Assembly: GCA_015056495.1 (NCBI GenBank)
Contig: SVGC01000002.1
Coordinates: 62,001 to 126,000 of the forward strand
Direction of reading: 5' to 3'
From: Butyrivibrio sp.
GTDB lineage: Bacteria > Bacillota > Clostridia > Lachnospirales > Lachnospiraceae
DNA length: 64,000 nt
Under the pieces are notes generated by a model. It saw only the letters and a program-made list of their open reading frames with translations, was not told where the DNA came from and made no database searches. Shown here piece by piece: positions 9,464 through 17,541 of the stretch; position 1 is the stretch's first letter, and every line of letters begins with the position of its first letter. The position numbers were made by a program, and so were the translations under genes.

Positions 9464-10699
9464 ATGGCGAAAGTAAAACCGTTCAAAGCATATAGACCAA
9501 CGAAAGAGCTTATCTCTAAAGTGGCAGCTCTTCCATATGATGTATATAGCAGTGCAGAAGCAAGAGAAATTGTAAAAGATAATCCGTTGTCTTTTTTGAA
9601 TATCGATAGGGCTGAAACACAGTTCCCGGAAGGATATGATATGTATTCAAAAGAGGTCTATGAAAAAGCAAGAGACCTCCTATGGAATGAAATTGAGGAT
9701 GGAGTTTTTATTCAGGATACTGATGAATATTACTATATTTATGAGCAGACCATGAATGGCAGGACTCAGACTGGAATAGTAGGCCTTAGCTCCATTGACG
9801 ATTATCTGTCAGGGGTGATCAAAAAACACGAAAATACCAGGGAAGATAAGGAAATTGACAGGATAAATCATGTTGATACCTGTAATGCACAGACAGGACC
9901 TATTTTCCTGTGCTATAGAAATGATGATAGGATTACTCAGATCCTCAATAAAACTAAAGAAAGCGTCCCTGTTTATGATTTTGTATCAGAAGGTAATGTA
10001 CTAAGCAGAGTATGGATCATTGATCAAAAAGATGATATAGATGCTGTTTCTAAGGCTTTTTCTGAAATGGAGCATACTTACATAGCTGATGGTCATCACA
10101 GATGTGCTTCTGCTGTTAAGGTAGGACTTAAGAGACGTGAGAGCAGTGCCGCGCAGGATCATGATCAGGAGTATGATTTCTTTTTATCAGTACTTTTTCC
10201 TGATAAGGAGCTTCAGATCATGGATTACAACAGAGTAGTAAAAGACCTTAACGGTCTTAGACCTGATCTTTTTTTGGCCAGACTTAAGGAAAAGTTTGTG
10301 GTTACTGAGTCAGATGTACCTGTAAGACCTGATAAAAAAGGTAATTTTGGCATGTATCTTGATGAAAAATGGTATATTCTTGAAGCTACAAGTGATATTA
10401 TAGATATAGATGTTGTTGAGGGACTTGATGTTTCAATACTGCAGAATGAGGTTTTGTATCCAATACTTGGTATTAAGGATCCAAGAACTGATAAACGTAT
10501 TGATTTTATTGGCGGCATAAGGGGACTGGATGAGCTTGAGAAGAGATGTCATGAGGATATGCGCGTAGCGTTTTCCATGCATCCAACTTCTATTGATGAG
10601 CTTTTTGCTGTCGCAGATCAGGGAAGGCTCATGCCACCTAAATCTACCTGGTTTGAACCAAAACTTTTGAGCGGTATGTTCATACATGCTCTTTCATGA
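9464..10699 (+). CDS. DUF1015 family protein, serine-operon associated
   Basis: A 411-residue cytoplasmic protein of unknown biochemical function. The family is recognised from L-P-Y-D-V-Y-S near the N terminus, N-P-L-S-F-L-N-I, an N-H-V-D segment, and the D209-G-H-H-R213 motif in Y-I-A-D-G-H-H-R-C-A-S-A. The D-G-H-H-R element recalls the ParB/Srx-like fold, which includes the archaeal serine kinase SerK; this is an inference. It follows serC-serA in the same direction, separated only by the palindrome. No phosphoserine phosphatase (serB) is found in the window. A role in serine or phosphoserine metabolism is therefore plausible but unproved. AAGGATAGGG precedes the ATG. Confidence 0.85.
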   Translation: MAKVKPFKAYRPTKELISKVAALPYDVYSSAEAREIVKDNPLSFLNIDRAETQFPEGYDMYSKEVYEKARDLLWNEIEDGVFIQDTDEYYYIYEQTMNGRTQTGIVGLSSIDDYLSGVIKKHENTREDKEIDRINHVDTCNAQTGPIFLCYRNDDRITQILNKTKESVPVYDFVSEGNVLSRVWIIDQKDDIDAVSKAFSEMEHTYIADGHHRCASAVKVGLKRRESSAAQDHDQEYDFFLSVLFPDKELQIMDYNRVVKDLNGLRPDLFLARLKEKFVVTESDVPVRPDKKGNFGMYLDEKWYILEATSDIIDIDVVEGLDVSILQNEVLYPILGIKDPRTDKRIDFIGGIRGLDELEKRCHEDMRVAFSMHPTSIDELFAVADQGRLMPPKSTWFEPKLLSGMFIHALS

Positions 10700-10743
10700 C
10701 ATTTGATAAAGTTCTGAAATTTTTTTATTGAAGGGGAAACGGT

Positions 10744-13203
10744 GTGAATACAAAATTATATAAGTTGATGAATTGGCCGGAAATCGAAGAAATAATTTAT
10801 TCTGACGGATCTGATCCTCACAGGATACTTGGGGCTCATAAGGTTGGAAATAATCTTCTTGTGCAGATGTTTTATCCGGATGCAAAAGAAGTAACTCTGT
10901 GTGTAGATAAAGATGATGAAGACACATTTAAGATGGAAATGGCAGATGAAGCTGGCTTTTTTGCTGTGCTTATCCCTTACCTTGAGGGCATCGATTATCA
11001 TTATGAAGTTGTAACTAAGGACGATAAGAAGATCAATCTTCATGATGCTTATAATTTTGAGCCGTTTCTTGACAGAGAAGATTTTATCAAATTTAACAGC
11101 GGCATTCATATGGATATATATGAAAAGCTTGGTTCAAGACCAATGGAGCGCAATGGCTATGTAGGTGTCAATTTTGCTGTGTGGGCTCCTGAAGCTGCCA
11201 GAGTATCTGTTGTAGGAGACTTCAATGGATTTGAAGGCAGGATCCATCAGATGAGAAAGCTTGATCCTAACGGCATATTTGAGATTTTTATACCTGATGT
11301 GGCTGAGGGAGACAGATATCAGTTCGAGATCAAAAACAAGTCTGGCATAACATTCAGACGCAATGATCCATATGCATTATCAGTTGTACATACTGAGGAA
11401 GGCTGCTTTTCAGTTGTAAAGGCTCTTAGTAAATATGACTGGGAGGATGCTGATTTTATCAGATCAAAGAAGAACTTTAATAAGGATCAGGATCCATTTT
11501 CAATCTGCGAGATCTCTATTGATAAGTTTGTAAACAGACATAGAAGCGATAAGACTCTTAAAGAGTTGACAGAAGAGATCCTTGAATATGTTGATGGATA
11601 TGGCTTTGACGCAATTTCTTTATCTCCTGTAATGGAGCATGCATCAGACCATAATTACCATATTCTTAATTACTTTGCTGTTCATGAAAAATATGGTGAC
11701 TGCGCTGAACTTAAATATTTTGTCAATGAAGCACATAAAAAAGACATTGCTGTGATCTTTGAATGGGTTCCTACTTATTTTGATGGCGATGAAGGCGGCC
11801 TTGCTGATTTCAATGGCAAGGGGCTTTATGAGTATCAGGATCCTCGAAAGGGTTATAGAAAAAATACTCCTGACAGAGTATTTGATTATGGAAGAAAAGA
11901 AGTGTGCAATTTCCTTATTTCCAATGCTATGTACTGGATAAAGGAATATCATGCAGATGGCTTCAGACTTTCTGATATTTCCAAGATATTGTACCTTGAT
12001 TATGATAGAAATCCTGGTGAATGGAGTCCTAATATCTACGGAGGCAATGAAAACCTTGAAGCAGCTGCTTTTCTGCGCAACTTTACAGAGGCTGTTCACA
12101 AGTATGATAAGTCTGCCATCATCATGACTAAGGAGACAGCTTGCTATCCTGGTGTTACATCTTCTGTTGATAGTAATGGACTTGGTTTTGATTATAAATG
12201 GAATAACGGCTGGACTAAGGATATCCTGACATATGTACAGAATGACCCGATCTTTAGGGGCGGCCATCACAATGATCTTACAAATAGCGTTCTTTATTGC
12301 TATTCTGAGAGATTTGTACTCTCTATCAATCATGAAGATCTCTATAAGGGCCTTGAATCCTTATATGACATGATGCCTGGAGATTCTACTCAGAAGCTTG
12401 GCAATACAAGATTTGTACTTAGTTATATGTATACATATCCTGGCAAAAAGATGCTGGCAATGGATCCGGATGCGCTTACTATGGATCAGTCAATAGCTCT
12501 CCAGAATATGATCAGTGATCTTAATACTATTTACTATGAGTATCCTGCTTTATCAGTAAATGATACTGTAGATACCGGTTTTGAGTGGATCAATAATATG
12601 GATGCCCAGAATTGCCGTATGAGTTTTGTTCGTCACGGCAAGAAAAAGGATGAGTTCTTACTTGTAGTCTGCAATATGTCCGGTGTCATGCAGGAATTGG
12701 AGGTGGGTGTACCTCAGGATGGTAAGTATTCTGAGATATTTACTTCTGATAAGCTTGAATATGGCGGAAGCGGCATTACCAATCCTCAGCTTCAGCTTGC
12801 CAATAGAGCTGCATGCGATGGCAGACAGTATAGTATAAGTGTTAAGCTTGCTCCATGCTCAGTAGTTATCCTGTCATTTACTCCTTATACAGATGAGGAA
12901 AACAAGATCAGGAAGATCAAAGAGGACGAGGAGATCCGCAAGGAAAAAGAAATAGAGAAGAGCCTTGCAGAGCTTAGAGCAAAGCAGGATAAGGAAGAAG
13001 AAAAACTTCTTAATGAACTGCGAAAGAGATACGAAAAAGAACTTGCTCAGCAGCGCAAAGCTATTGAAGAAAAATATGAAAAGATCCAGGAAGAAAAGAT
13101 CAATGCTGTTGTAGCATCCAGCGGAATTGAAAAAGCCAAGAAGGTTGCTGCTTCCAAGGCAGGCAAGAAAACTGTGAAAAAGACAACTACAAAGAAGAAA
13201 TAA
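10744..13203 (+). CDS. GlgB-like protein lacking catalytic residues, with Lys-rich coiled-coil tail
   Basis: An 819-residue protein colinear with glycogen branching enzyme: two N-terminal CBM48-like domains (about 20-110 and 120-215), a GH13 barrel (about 260-610) and a beta domain (about 615-712). The active site is systematically altered. D-W-V-P-x-H reads E340-W-V-P-T-Y345. The nucleophile in R-V-D-A-V is S410 (R-L-S-D-I). The acid/base in A-E-E-S-T is K463 (T-K-E-T-A). S-H-D-E reads N-H-E531-D. Flanking framework such as L-Y-L-D-Y, G-E-W-S-P-N and M-M-P-G-D is kept, so the alignment is secure. Residues ~715-790 are a charged coiled coil and ~791-819 a lysine-rich tail, both absent from normal GlgB. 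Start is GTG after GAAGGGGA. It is likely a glycan-binding pseudoenzyme or scaffold; a new activity is the alternative. Confidence 0.88.
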   Translation: MNTKLYKLMNWPEIEEIIYSDGSDPHRILGAHKVGNNLLVQMFYPDAKEVTLCVDKDDEDTFKMEMADEAGFFAVLIPYLEGIDYHYEVVTKDDKKINLHDAYNFEPFLDREDFIKFNSGIHMDIYEKLGSRPMERNGYVGVNFAVWAPEAARVSVVGDFNGFEGRIHQMRKLDPNGIFEIFIPDVAEGDRYQFEIKNKSGITFRRNDPYALSVVHTEEGCFSVVKALSKYDWEDADFIRSKKNFNKDQDPFSICEISIDKFVNRHRSDKTLKELTEEILEYVDGYGFDAISLSPVMEHASDHNYHILNYFAVHEKYGDCAELKYFVNEAHKKDIAVIFEWVPTYFDGDEGGLADFNGKGLYEYQDPRKGYRKNTPDRVFDYGRKEVCNFLISNAMYWIKEYHADGFRLSDISKILYLDYDRNPGEWSPNIYGGNENLEAAAFLRNFTEAVHKYDKSAIIMTKETACYPGVTSSVDSNGLGFDYKWNNGWTKDILTYVQNDPIFRGGHHNDLTNSVLYCYSERFVLSINHEDLYKGLESLYDMMPGDSTQKLGNTRFVLSYMYTYPGKKMLAMDPDALTMDQSIALQNMISDLNTIYYEYPALSVNDTVDTGFEWINNMDAQNCRMSFVRHGKKKDEFLLVVCNMSGVMQELEVGVPQDGKYSEIFTSDKLEYGGSGITNPQLQLANRAACDGRQYSISVKLAPCSVVILSFTPYTDEENKIRKIKEDEEIRKEKEIEKSLAELRAKQDKEEEKLLNELRKRYEKELAQQRKAIEEKYEKIQEEKINAVVASSGIEKAKKVAASKAGKKTVKKTTTKKK

Positions 13204-13207
13204 AAAA

Positions 13208-13239
13208 TACCCCTATAGGATGTAATTCCTATAGGGGTA
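13208..13239 (-). terminator. Rho-independent terminator of tRNA-Thr
   Basis: A perfect 13-base stem, 13208-13220 with 13227-13239, and a 6-base loop. On the minus strand it is followed by six T (complement of A13202-13207), so it ends the tRNA transcript. On the plus strand no T-run follows, so it may only weakly stop the upstream gene. Confidence 0.85.
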
Positions 13240-13246
13240 AAATAAA

Positions 13247-13319
<73 letters not shown>

Positions 13320-13397
13320 ATGGGCCTGCGTTTGTGGCACAAAGACAATTATAAATGCAAAAATGTCTTTTGACAAGATATTAGAGAAATATTGGTA

Positions 13398-13426
13398 TTG
13401 AAAAAAAGTAAAGAATAATGTATTGT
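13398..13426 (+). promoter_or_regulatory. Promoter of argH
   Basis: TTGAAA at 13398-13403 and TATTGT at 13421-13426, 17-base spacer. The -10 match is moderate. A palindrome starts six bases downstream. Confidence 0.5.
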
Positions 13427-13431
13427 AGATT

Positions 13432-13451
13432 TTAGCGATTTAAAGCGCTAA
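13432..13451. promoter_or_regulatory. Palindrome at argH start region, candidate operator
   Basis: TTAGCGATTTAAAGCGCTAA, palindromic at 18 of 20 positions, directly after the -10 box and about 28 bases before the argH ATG. Its half-site (TTTAAAGCG) recurs in the palindrome before ilvE (TTTTAAAGCGT). Confidence 0.5.
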
Positions 13452-13478
13452 CGAAACTGTACATAAAGGAGATAATAC

Positions 13479-14873
13479 ATGGCTCAACTATGGGGTGGCA
13501 GGTTCGAAGGAAGTATCAGCGAACTTGCATGGAAATTCAACGCTTCCATAAATTTTGATAAGAGATTATTACCTCAGGATATCAAGGGCAGTCTTGCCCA
13601 TTCTGAGATGCTTGCCAAGGTTGGGGTAATAACACAAGAAGAAAAAGACGCTATTCATAAGGGATTAAAGAGCATTTTGTCTGACGTTGAGGAAGGCAAG
13701 CTTGAAATTACGGATAAATATGAAGATGTTCACAGTTTCGTAGAGGCTAATCTTATTGACAGAATAGGTGATGCCGGTAAAAAGTTACATACCGGACGAA
13801 GCAGAAATGATCAGGTAGCTCTTGATATGAGACTTTATACAAGAGATGAAGTCATAAATGTTGCCAAGCTATTGAAAAATATGCTTATAACTCTTGATAA
13901 GATCATGGGCGAAAATGTAGAAACCTACATGCCTGGTTTTACACATCTTCAAAAGGCTCAGCCTGTTACATTGGCTCATCACCTTGGAGCTTATTTTGAA
14001 ATGTTTAAGAGAGATTCTCTAAGGCTTCATGATATTTATGAACGCATGAACTATTGTCCACTTGGATCAGGAGCACTTGCAGGTACAACATATCCGCTGG
14101 ATAGAGAATTTACTGCAAAGCTTTTAGGCTTCTATGGTCCTACTTTTAACAGTATGGATTCTGTTTCAGACAGAGATTATCTTATAGAATTTTTATCAGC
14201 TCTTGCTACTATGATGATGCATCTTTCAAGATTTAGTGAAGAAGTGATCATATGGAATAGTAATGAATACAGATTTGTGGAGATTGATGATGCCTATTCA
14301 ACAGGTAGTAGCATTATGCCACAGAAGAAAAATCCTGATATTGCAGAACTTGTAAGAGGTAAGACTGGTAGAGTATATGGTGCGCTGATGTCACTTCTTA
14401 CTACTATGAAGGGTATTCCACTTGCTTATGACAAGGATATGCAGGAGGATAAGGAAGTCAGTTTTGATGCAATAGATAATGCAAGAAATTGTCTTATCCT
14501 GTTTACAGATATGCTCTCTACCATGAAATTCAATAATGATAACATGGAAAAGAGTGCAACAAAGGGCTTTACCAATGCAACAGATGCAGCAGATTATCTT
14601 GTTGTAAAGGGTGTTCCATTTAGAGATGCCCACAGTATTATTGGCAGGATCGTCCTTTATTGCATTGACAAGGATCAGGCAATTGATGACATGACTATCG
14701 ATGAATTAAAGAGCTTTTGCGATAAATTTGACGCAGATGTTTATGATGCTATAAGTCTTAAGACCTGCGTTGAGAAAAGACTTACTTTAGGTGCACCGGG
14801 ACCGGAGGTCATGAAAAAGGTACTTGATGAAAATCACAAATTCCTTGATGATTTTTGGGCTAAGGACTTATAA
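13479..14873 (+). CDS. argH: Argininosuccinate lyase
   Basis: A 464-residue lyase that splits argininosuccinate into arginine and fumarate, the last step of arginine synthesis. It starts with L-W-G-G-R-F and carries the fumarase/aspartase signature at S277-S278-I-M-P-Q-K-K-N-P; the mobile loop serine is in this segment. H-T-G-R-S-R-N-D-Q and T-H-L-Q-K-A-Q-P are also present. Length is normal and AAAGGAG precedes the ATG. No other arg gene is nearby, so argH is a single-gene unit or is read through into asd (64-base gap). Confidence 0.97.
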   Translation: MAQLWGGRFEGSISELAWKFNASINFDKRLLPQDIKGSLAHSEMLAKVGVITQEEKDAIHKGLKSILSDVEEGKLEITDKYEDVHSFVEANLIDRIGDAGKKLHTGRSRNDQVALDMRLYTRDEVINVAKLLKNMLITLDKIMGENVETYMPGFTHLQKAQPVTLAHHLGAYFEMFKRDSLRLHDIYERMNYCPLGSGALAGTTYPLDREFTAKLLGFYGPTFNSMDSVSDRDYLIEFLSALATMMMHLSRFSEEVIIWNSNEYRFVEIDDAYSTGSSIMPQKKNPDIAELVRGKTGRVYGALMSLLTTMKGIPLAYDKDMQEDKEVSFDAIDNARNCLILFTDMLSTMKFNNDNMEKSATKGFTNATDAADYLVVKGVPFRDAHSIIGRIVLYCIDKDQAIDDMTIDELKSFCDKFDADVYDAISLKTCVEKRLTLGAPGPEVMKKVLDENHKFLDDFWAKDL

Positions 14874-14937
14874 TGTTTCATAATTAAGAGAAGAATCAAT
14901 ATATTATATAAAACCAGTAAGAAGAGGAGTAGAAAAA

Positions 14938-16023
14938 ATGAGTGAAAAGTTAAGGGTAGCAGTTCTTGGAGCAACAGGAATGGTAGGACAGAGATTTATT
15001 TCTATCCTAAACAACCATCCTTGGTTTGAGGTGGCAGTTGTTGCAGCTAGTCCACGTTCAGCAGGAAAGACATATGAAGAAGCTGTAGGCAGCAAGTGGA
15101 AGATGGATGAGCCTATTCCTGAAAGCGTAAAGAACCTTGTTGTTAAAGACGTTTCTAATGTAAACGAAGTAGTAGCTGATGTTGATTTTGTTCTTTCAGC
15201 AGTTGATATGTCTAAAGACGAGATCAAGAGAATCGAAGAAGAATATGCTAAGACTGAGACTCCTGTAGTTTCAAATAACAGTGCCCACAGATGGACACCA
15301 GATGTTCCTATGATCATTCCTGAGATCAATCCGGAGCATACTGATGTTATTGAATTCCAGAAGAAGAGACTTGGAACAACAAGAGGCTTTATAGCTGTTA
15401 AGCCTAACTGCTCAATCCAGAGCTATACTCCAGCTCTTACAGCATGGAAGGAATATGAGCCATATGAAGTAGTTGCTACTACATATCAGGCTATTTCAGG
15501 TGCAGGTAAAAACTTTAATGAATGGCCAGAGATGGTTGGTAATGTTATTCCATTTATATCAGGTGAAGAAGAAAAGAGTGAGAAAGAGCCTCTTAGAATC
15601 TGGGGTCACATTGAAAATGGTGTTATCGTTCCAGCTCAGAGCCCTGTTATCACTTGCCAGTGCATAAGAATCCCGGTTCTTTATGGACATACAGCAGCTG
15701 CTTTTGTTAAGTTCAGAAAGAAAGCAAATAAAGAAGATCTTATAAACAAGCTTGTTAATTTCAGTGGCAAACCTCAGGAACTTGGACTTCCAAGTGCTCC
15801 AAAGCAGTTCATCCAGTATTGCGAAGAAGATAACAGACCACAGATTACTATGGATGTTAATTACGAAGGCGGTATGGGTGTAAGCATCGGCAGACTTCGT
15901 GAAGATACAGTTTATGATTGGAAGTTTGTCGGACTTTCACATAACACACTGAGAGGTGCTGCAGGTGGTGCTGTTGAGTGTGCAGAACTCCTGAAAGCTC
16001 TTGGTTATATCACAAAGAAATAA
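14938..16023 (+). CDS. asd: Aspartate-semialdehyde dehydrogenase (archaeal/fungal-type)
   Basis: A 361-residue NADP-dependent dehydrogenase making aspartate semialdehyde for lysine, threonine, methionine and diaminopimelate. The N terminus has the nucleotide fold G-A-T-G-M-V-G-Q-R-F. The acylated cysteine is in K-P-N-C-S-I-Q, and G-A-G-K-N-F and G-R-L-R-E-D complete the active site. The sequence is of the archaeal/fungal subgroup found in many Clostridia, not the E. coli form. A strong hairpin with T-run follows, so transcription probably ends here. Confidence 0.93.
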   Translation: MSEKLRVAVLGATGMVGQRFISILNNHPWFEVAVVAASPRSAGKTYEEAVGSKWKMDEPIPESVKNLVVKDVSNVNEVVADVDFVLSAVDMSKDEIKRIEEEYAKTETPVVSNNSAHRWTPDVPMIIPEINPEHTDVIEFQKKRLGTTRGFIAVKPNCSIQSYTPALTAWKEYEPYEVVATTYQAISGAGKNFNEWPEMVGNVIPFISGEEEKSEKEPLRIWGHIENGVIVPAQSPVITCQCIRIPVLYGHTAAAFVKFRKKANKEDLINKLVNFSGKPQELGLPSAPKQFIQYCEEDNRPQITMDVNYEGGMGVSIGRLREDTVYDWKFVGLSHNTLRGAAGGAVECAELLKALGYITKK

Positions 16024-16047
16024 TTTAATTACGAATTAATATTAGAT

Positions 16048-16095
16048 AAAAGTACTGTATTTTGAATGTATTCAAAGTATGGTACTTTTTCTTTT
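16048..16095 (+). terminator. Terminator after asd
   Basis: AAAAGTAC (16048-16055) pairs with GTACTTTT (16082-16089), with an inner stem TTTTGAAT/ATTCAAA. CTTTTT follows. Confidence 0.8.
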
Positions 16096-16115
16096 TCCGT
16101 ATTATAATCATAAGG

Positions 16116-16146
16116 TACGATATTTTTTTCGGCCAAAAATATCGTA
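16116..16146. promoter_or_regulatory. Perfect palindrome upstream of the ATPase-like gene
   Basis: TACGATATTTTT (16116-16127) and AAAAATATCGTA (16135-16146) form a perfect 12-base inverted repeat with a 7-base centre. TATAAT at 16103-16108 lies 7 bases upstream and the next gene begins at 16168. Position suggests an operator, possibly autoregulatory; no T-run supports termination. Confidence 0.5.
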
Positions 16147-16167
16147 ACATGTTTATTGGGGTGGGGA

Positions 16168-17541
16168 ATGGACGAGACTAGGAAGGCAGATCTGTATATA
16201 CTAAATCGCTGGTATAGAACTGGCAGTAGCAACATTATTGTTGTTTACAGCAATGTAAATGTCGATAAAAGAGAACTTTTTTCTGAATTTACTAATGACA
16301 GGTCTTGCAATTATTATTGCGCAAGATCTTCTTCTGAGAGAGGCCAGCAGTATCAATGGGCTAGAGAGCTTAGAGCCAAGGGTAGCAGTATAAGAGAATA
16401 TCCAACCTATGGTGATATTTTAAGATATATTGCTAAAAGTACTAAAAAGAGAGCCTCTATTCTATGGATTGATAATGCTGAGTATATTCTAAGGGTTTCA
16501 AAAAATTTCATTGGAATATTAAAAGAGTATATTGATCTTGTTTCTGAAAATGGCAAGGTTCTTGTTGTCCTTTCCAGCTCTAATGTTGCGTGGATCGAGA
16601 ACAGTCTTGTAAGTACGCTTGGGTCTGATTCTGACCTTATTGATACTTTTGTAAAGATCAGAGATCTGCCATTTAAAGAACTAAGAAGGTCTTTTCCTTA
16701 CATGTCCTATGAGGATGCCCTGATGACTTTCTCTGTGGTTGGCGGCAAGAGTAAGCTATGGAACTATTTTGATAAAGAACTTTCCTTTAAAGGAAATATA
16801 TGTAAAAACTTTCTTGATAGATATGGTTGCCTTCATAATGAGGCAACAAGACTTATAGAGGACAATCTGAGGGAGACTTCAGTTTATTATTCTATTTTAA
16901 GTCAGCTCGCTGCAGGAAAGATAAAATTGAATGACCTTTATAAAGCGACGTCTTTTCCAAGGTCAAAAATAGCTGTATATATCAAAAATCTTATACAGCT
17001 GGAGATTGTTGAAAAGGTATTTTCTTATGATCATGCAGGTCATGAAAATATGATGAAGGGTGTTTATCGTATTTGTGACCCTATGGTTGATTTTTATTTT
17101 ACCTTCATTTATCCCAATATAAGTGCGCTGGAGCAGCTTGAACCTGATAAATTCTATGATATGTTCATTTCTGCTTCATTGCCTGTATATGTTTCAAAGT
17201 ATTTCAAGAAGATATGCATGGAATATATTGATGATCAAAATGAAAAGGGAAATCTTCCTTTTGAGATAGAGGAACAGGGAGAATGGATAGGTAAACTGGG
17301 CAATATTGATATTATTGCTGAAAATGAATTTGGCTATAAGCTCCTTGGTAACTGCTATTGGCAGCATATAGTCACTTATGAGGATTATGAATGGCTTTTG
17401 GCCATGTCGGATAAAGCTAAATTAAAGGGGGATTACTTCTATCTGTTCTCTTCACTGGGCTTTGACCTTAAGCTGCAAAATAAGGCGGCCAGTGACAGAA
17501 GTATAAGGCTGATAGAATTAAATGCGTTGATACATGGGTAA
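16168..17541 (+). CDS. Degenerate archaeal-type ATPase / DUF234-like protein
   Basis: A 457-residue protein with the layout of archaeal-type ATPases: N-terminal AAA domain, winged helix (about 240-280) and C-terminal DUF234 nuclease-like domain with Y-R-I-C-D-P-M-V-D-F-Y-F. Key residues are gone. The P-loop position reads V-Y-S-N-V-N-V-D-K-R, with no G-x-G-K-T/S. In the nuclease core D381 remains (N-I-D-I-I-A) but E-C-K-W is N395-C-Y397-W. A Walker B-like D102-N-A-E105 survives. ATG 16168 is preferred, with GGGG six bases upstream; TTG at 16156 is possible. The last 8 bases overlap topB, so it is translationally coupled. It may be a DNA-binding or regulatory partner of TopB; its function is unknown. 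Confidence 0.7.
   Translation: MDETRKADLYILNRWYRTGSSNIIVVYSNVNVDKRELFSEFTNDRSCNYYCARSSSERGQQYQWARELRAKGSSIREYPTYGDILRYIAKSTKKRASILWIDNAEYILRVSKNFIGILKEYIDLVSENGKVLVVLSSSNVAWIENSLVSTLGSDSDLIDTFVKIRDLPFKELRRSFPYMSYEDALMTFSVVGGKSKLWNYFDKELSFKGNICKNFLDRYGCLHNEATRLIEDNLRETSVYYSILSQLAAGKIKLNDLYKATSFPRSKIAVYIKNLIQLEIVEKVFSYDHAGHENMMKGVYRICDPMVDFYFTFIYPNISALEQLEPDKFYDMFISASLPVYVSKYFKKICMEYIDDQNEKGNLPFEIEEQGEWIGKLGNIDIIAENEFGYKLLGNCYWQHIVTYEDYEWLLAMSDKAKLKGDYFYLFSSLGFDLKLQNKAASDRSIRLIELNALIHG

Noticed and set aside
11644..12333. 229-codon minus-strand frame opposite the GlgB-like gene
   Set aside because: Low-complexity Ile/Lys-rich shadow without a start context.
13208..13239. Terminator of the GlgB-like gene
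   Set aside because: The T-run is on the minus strand only, so its main role is for the tRNA.
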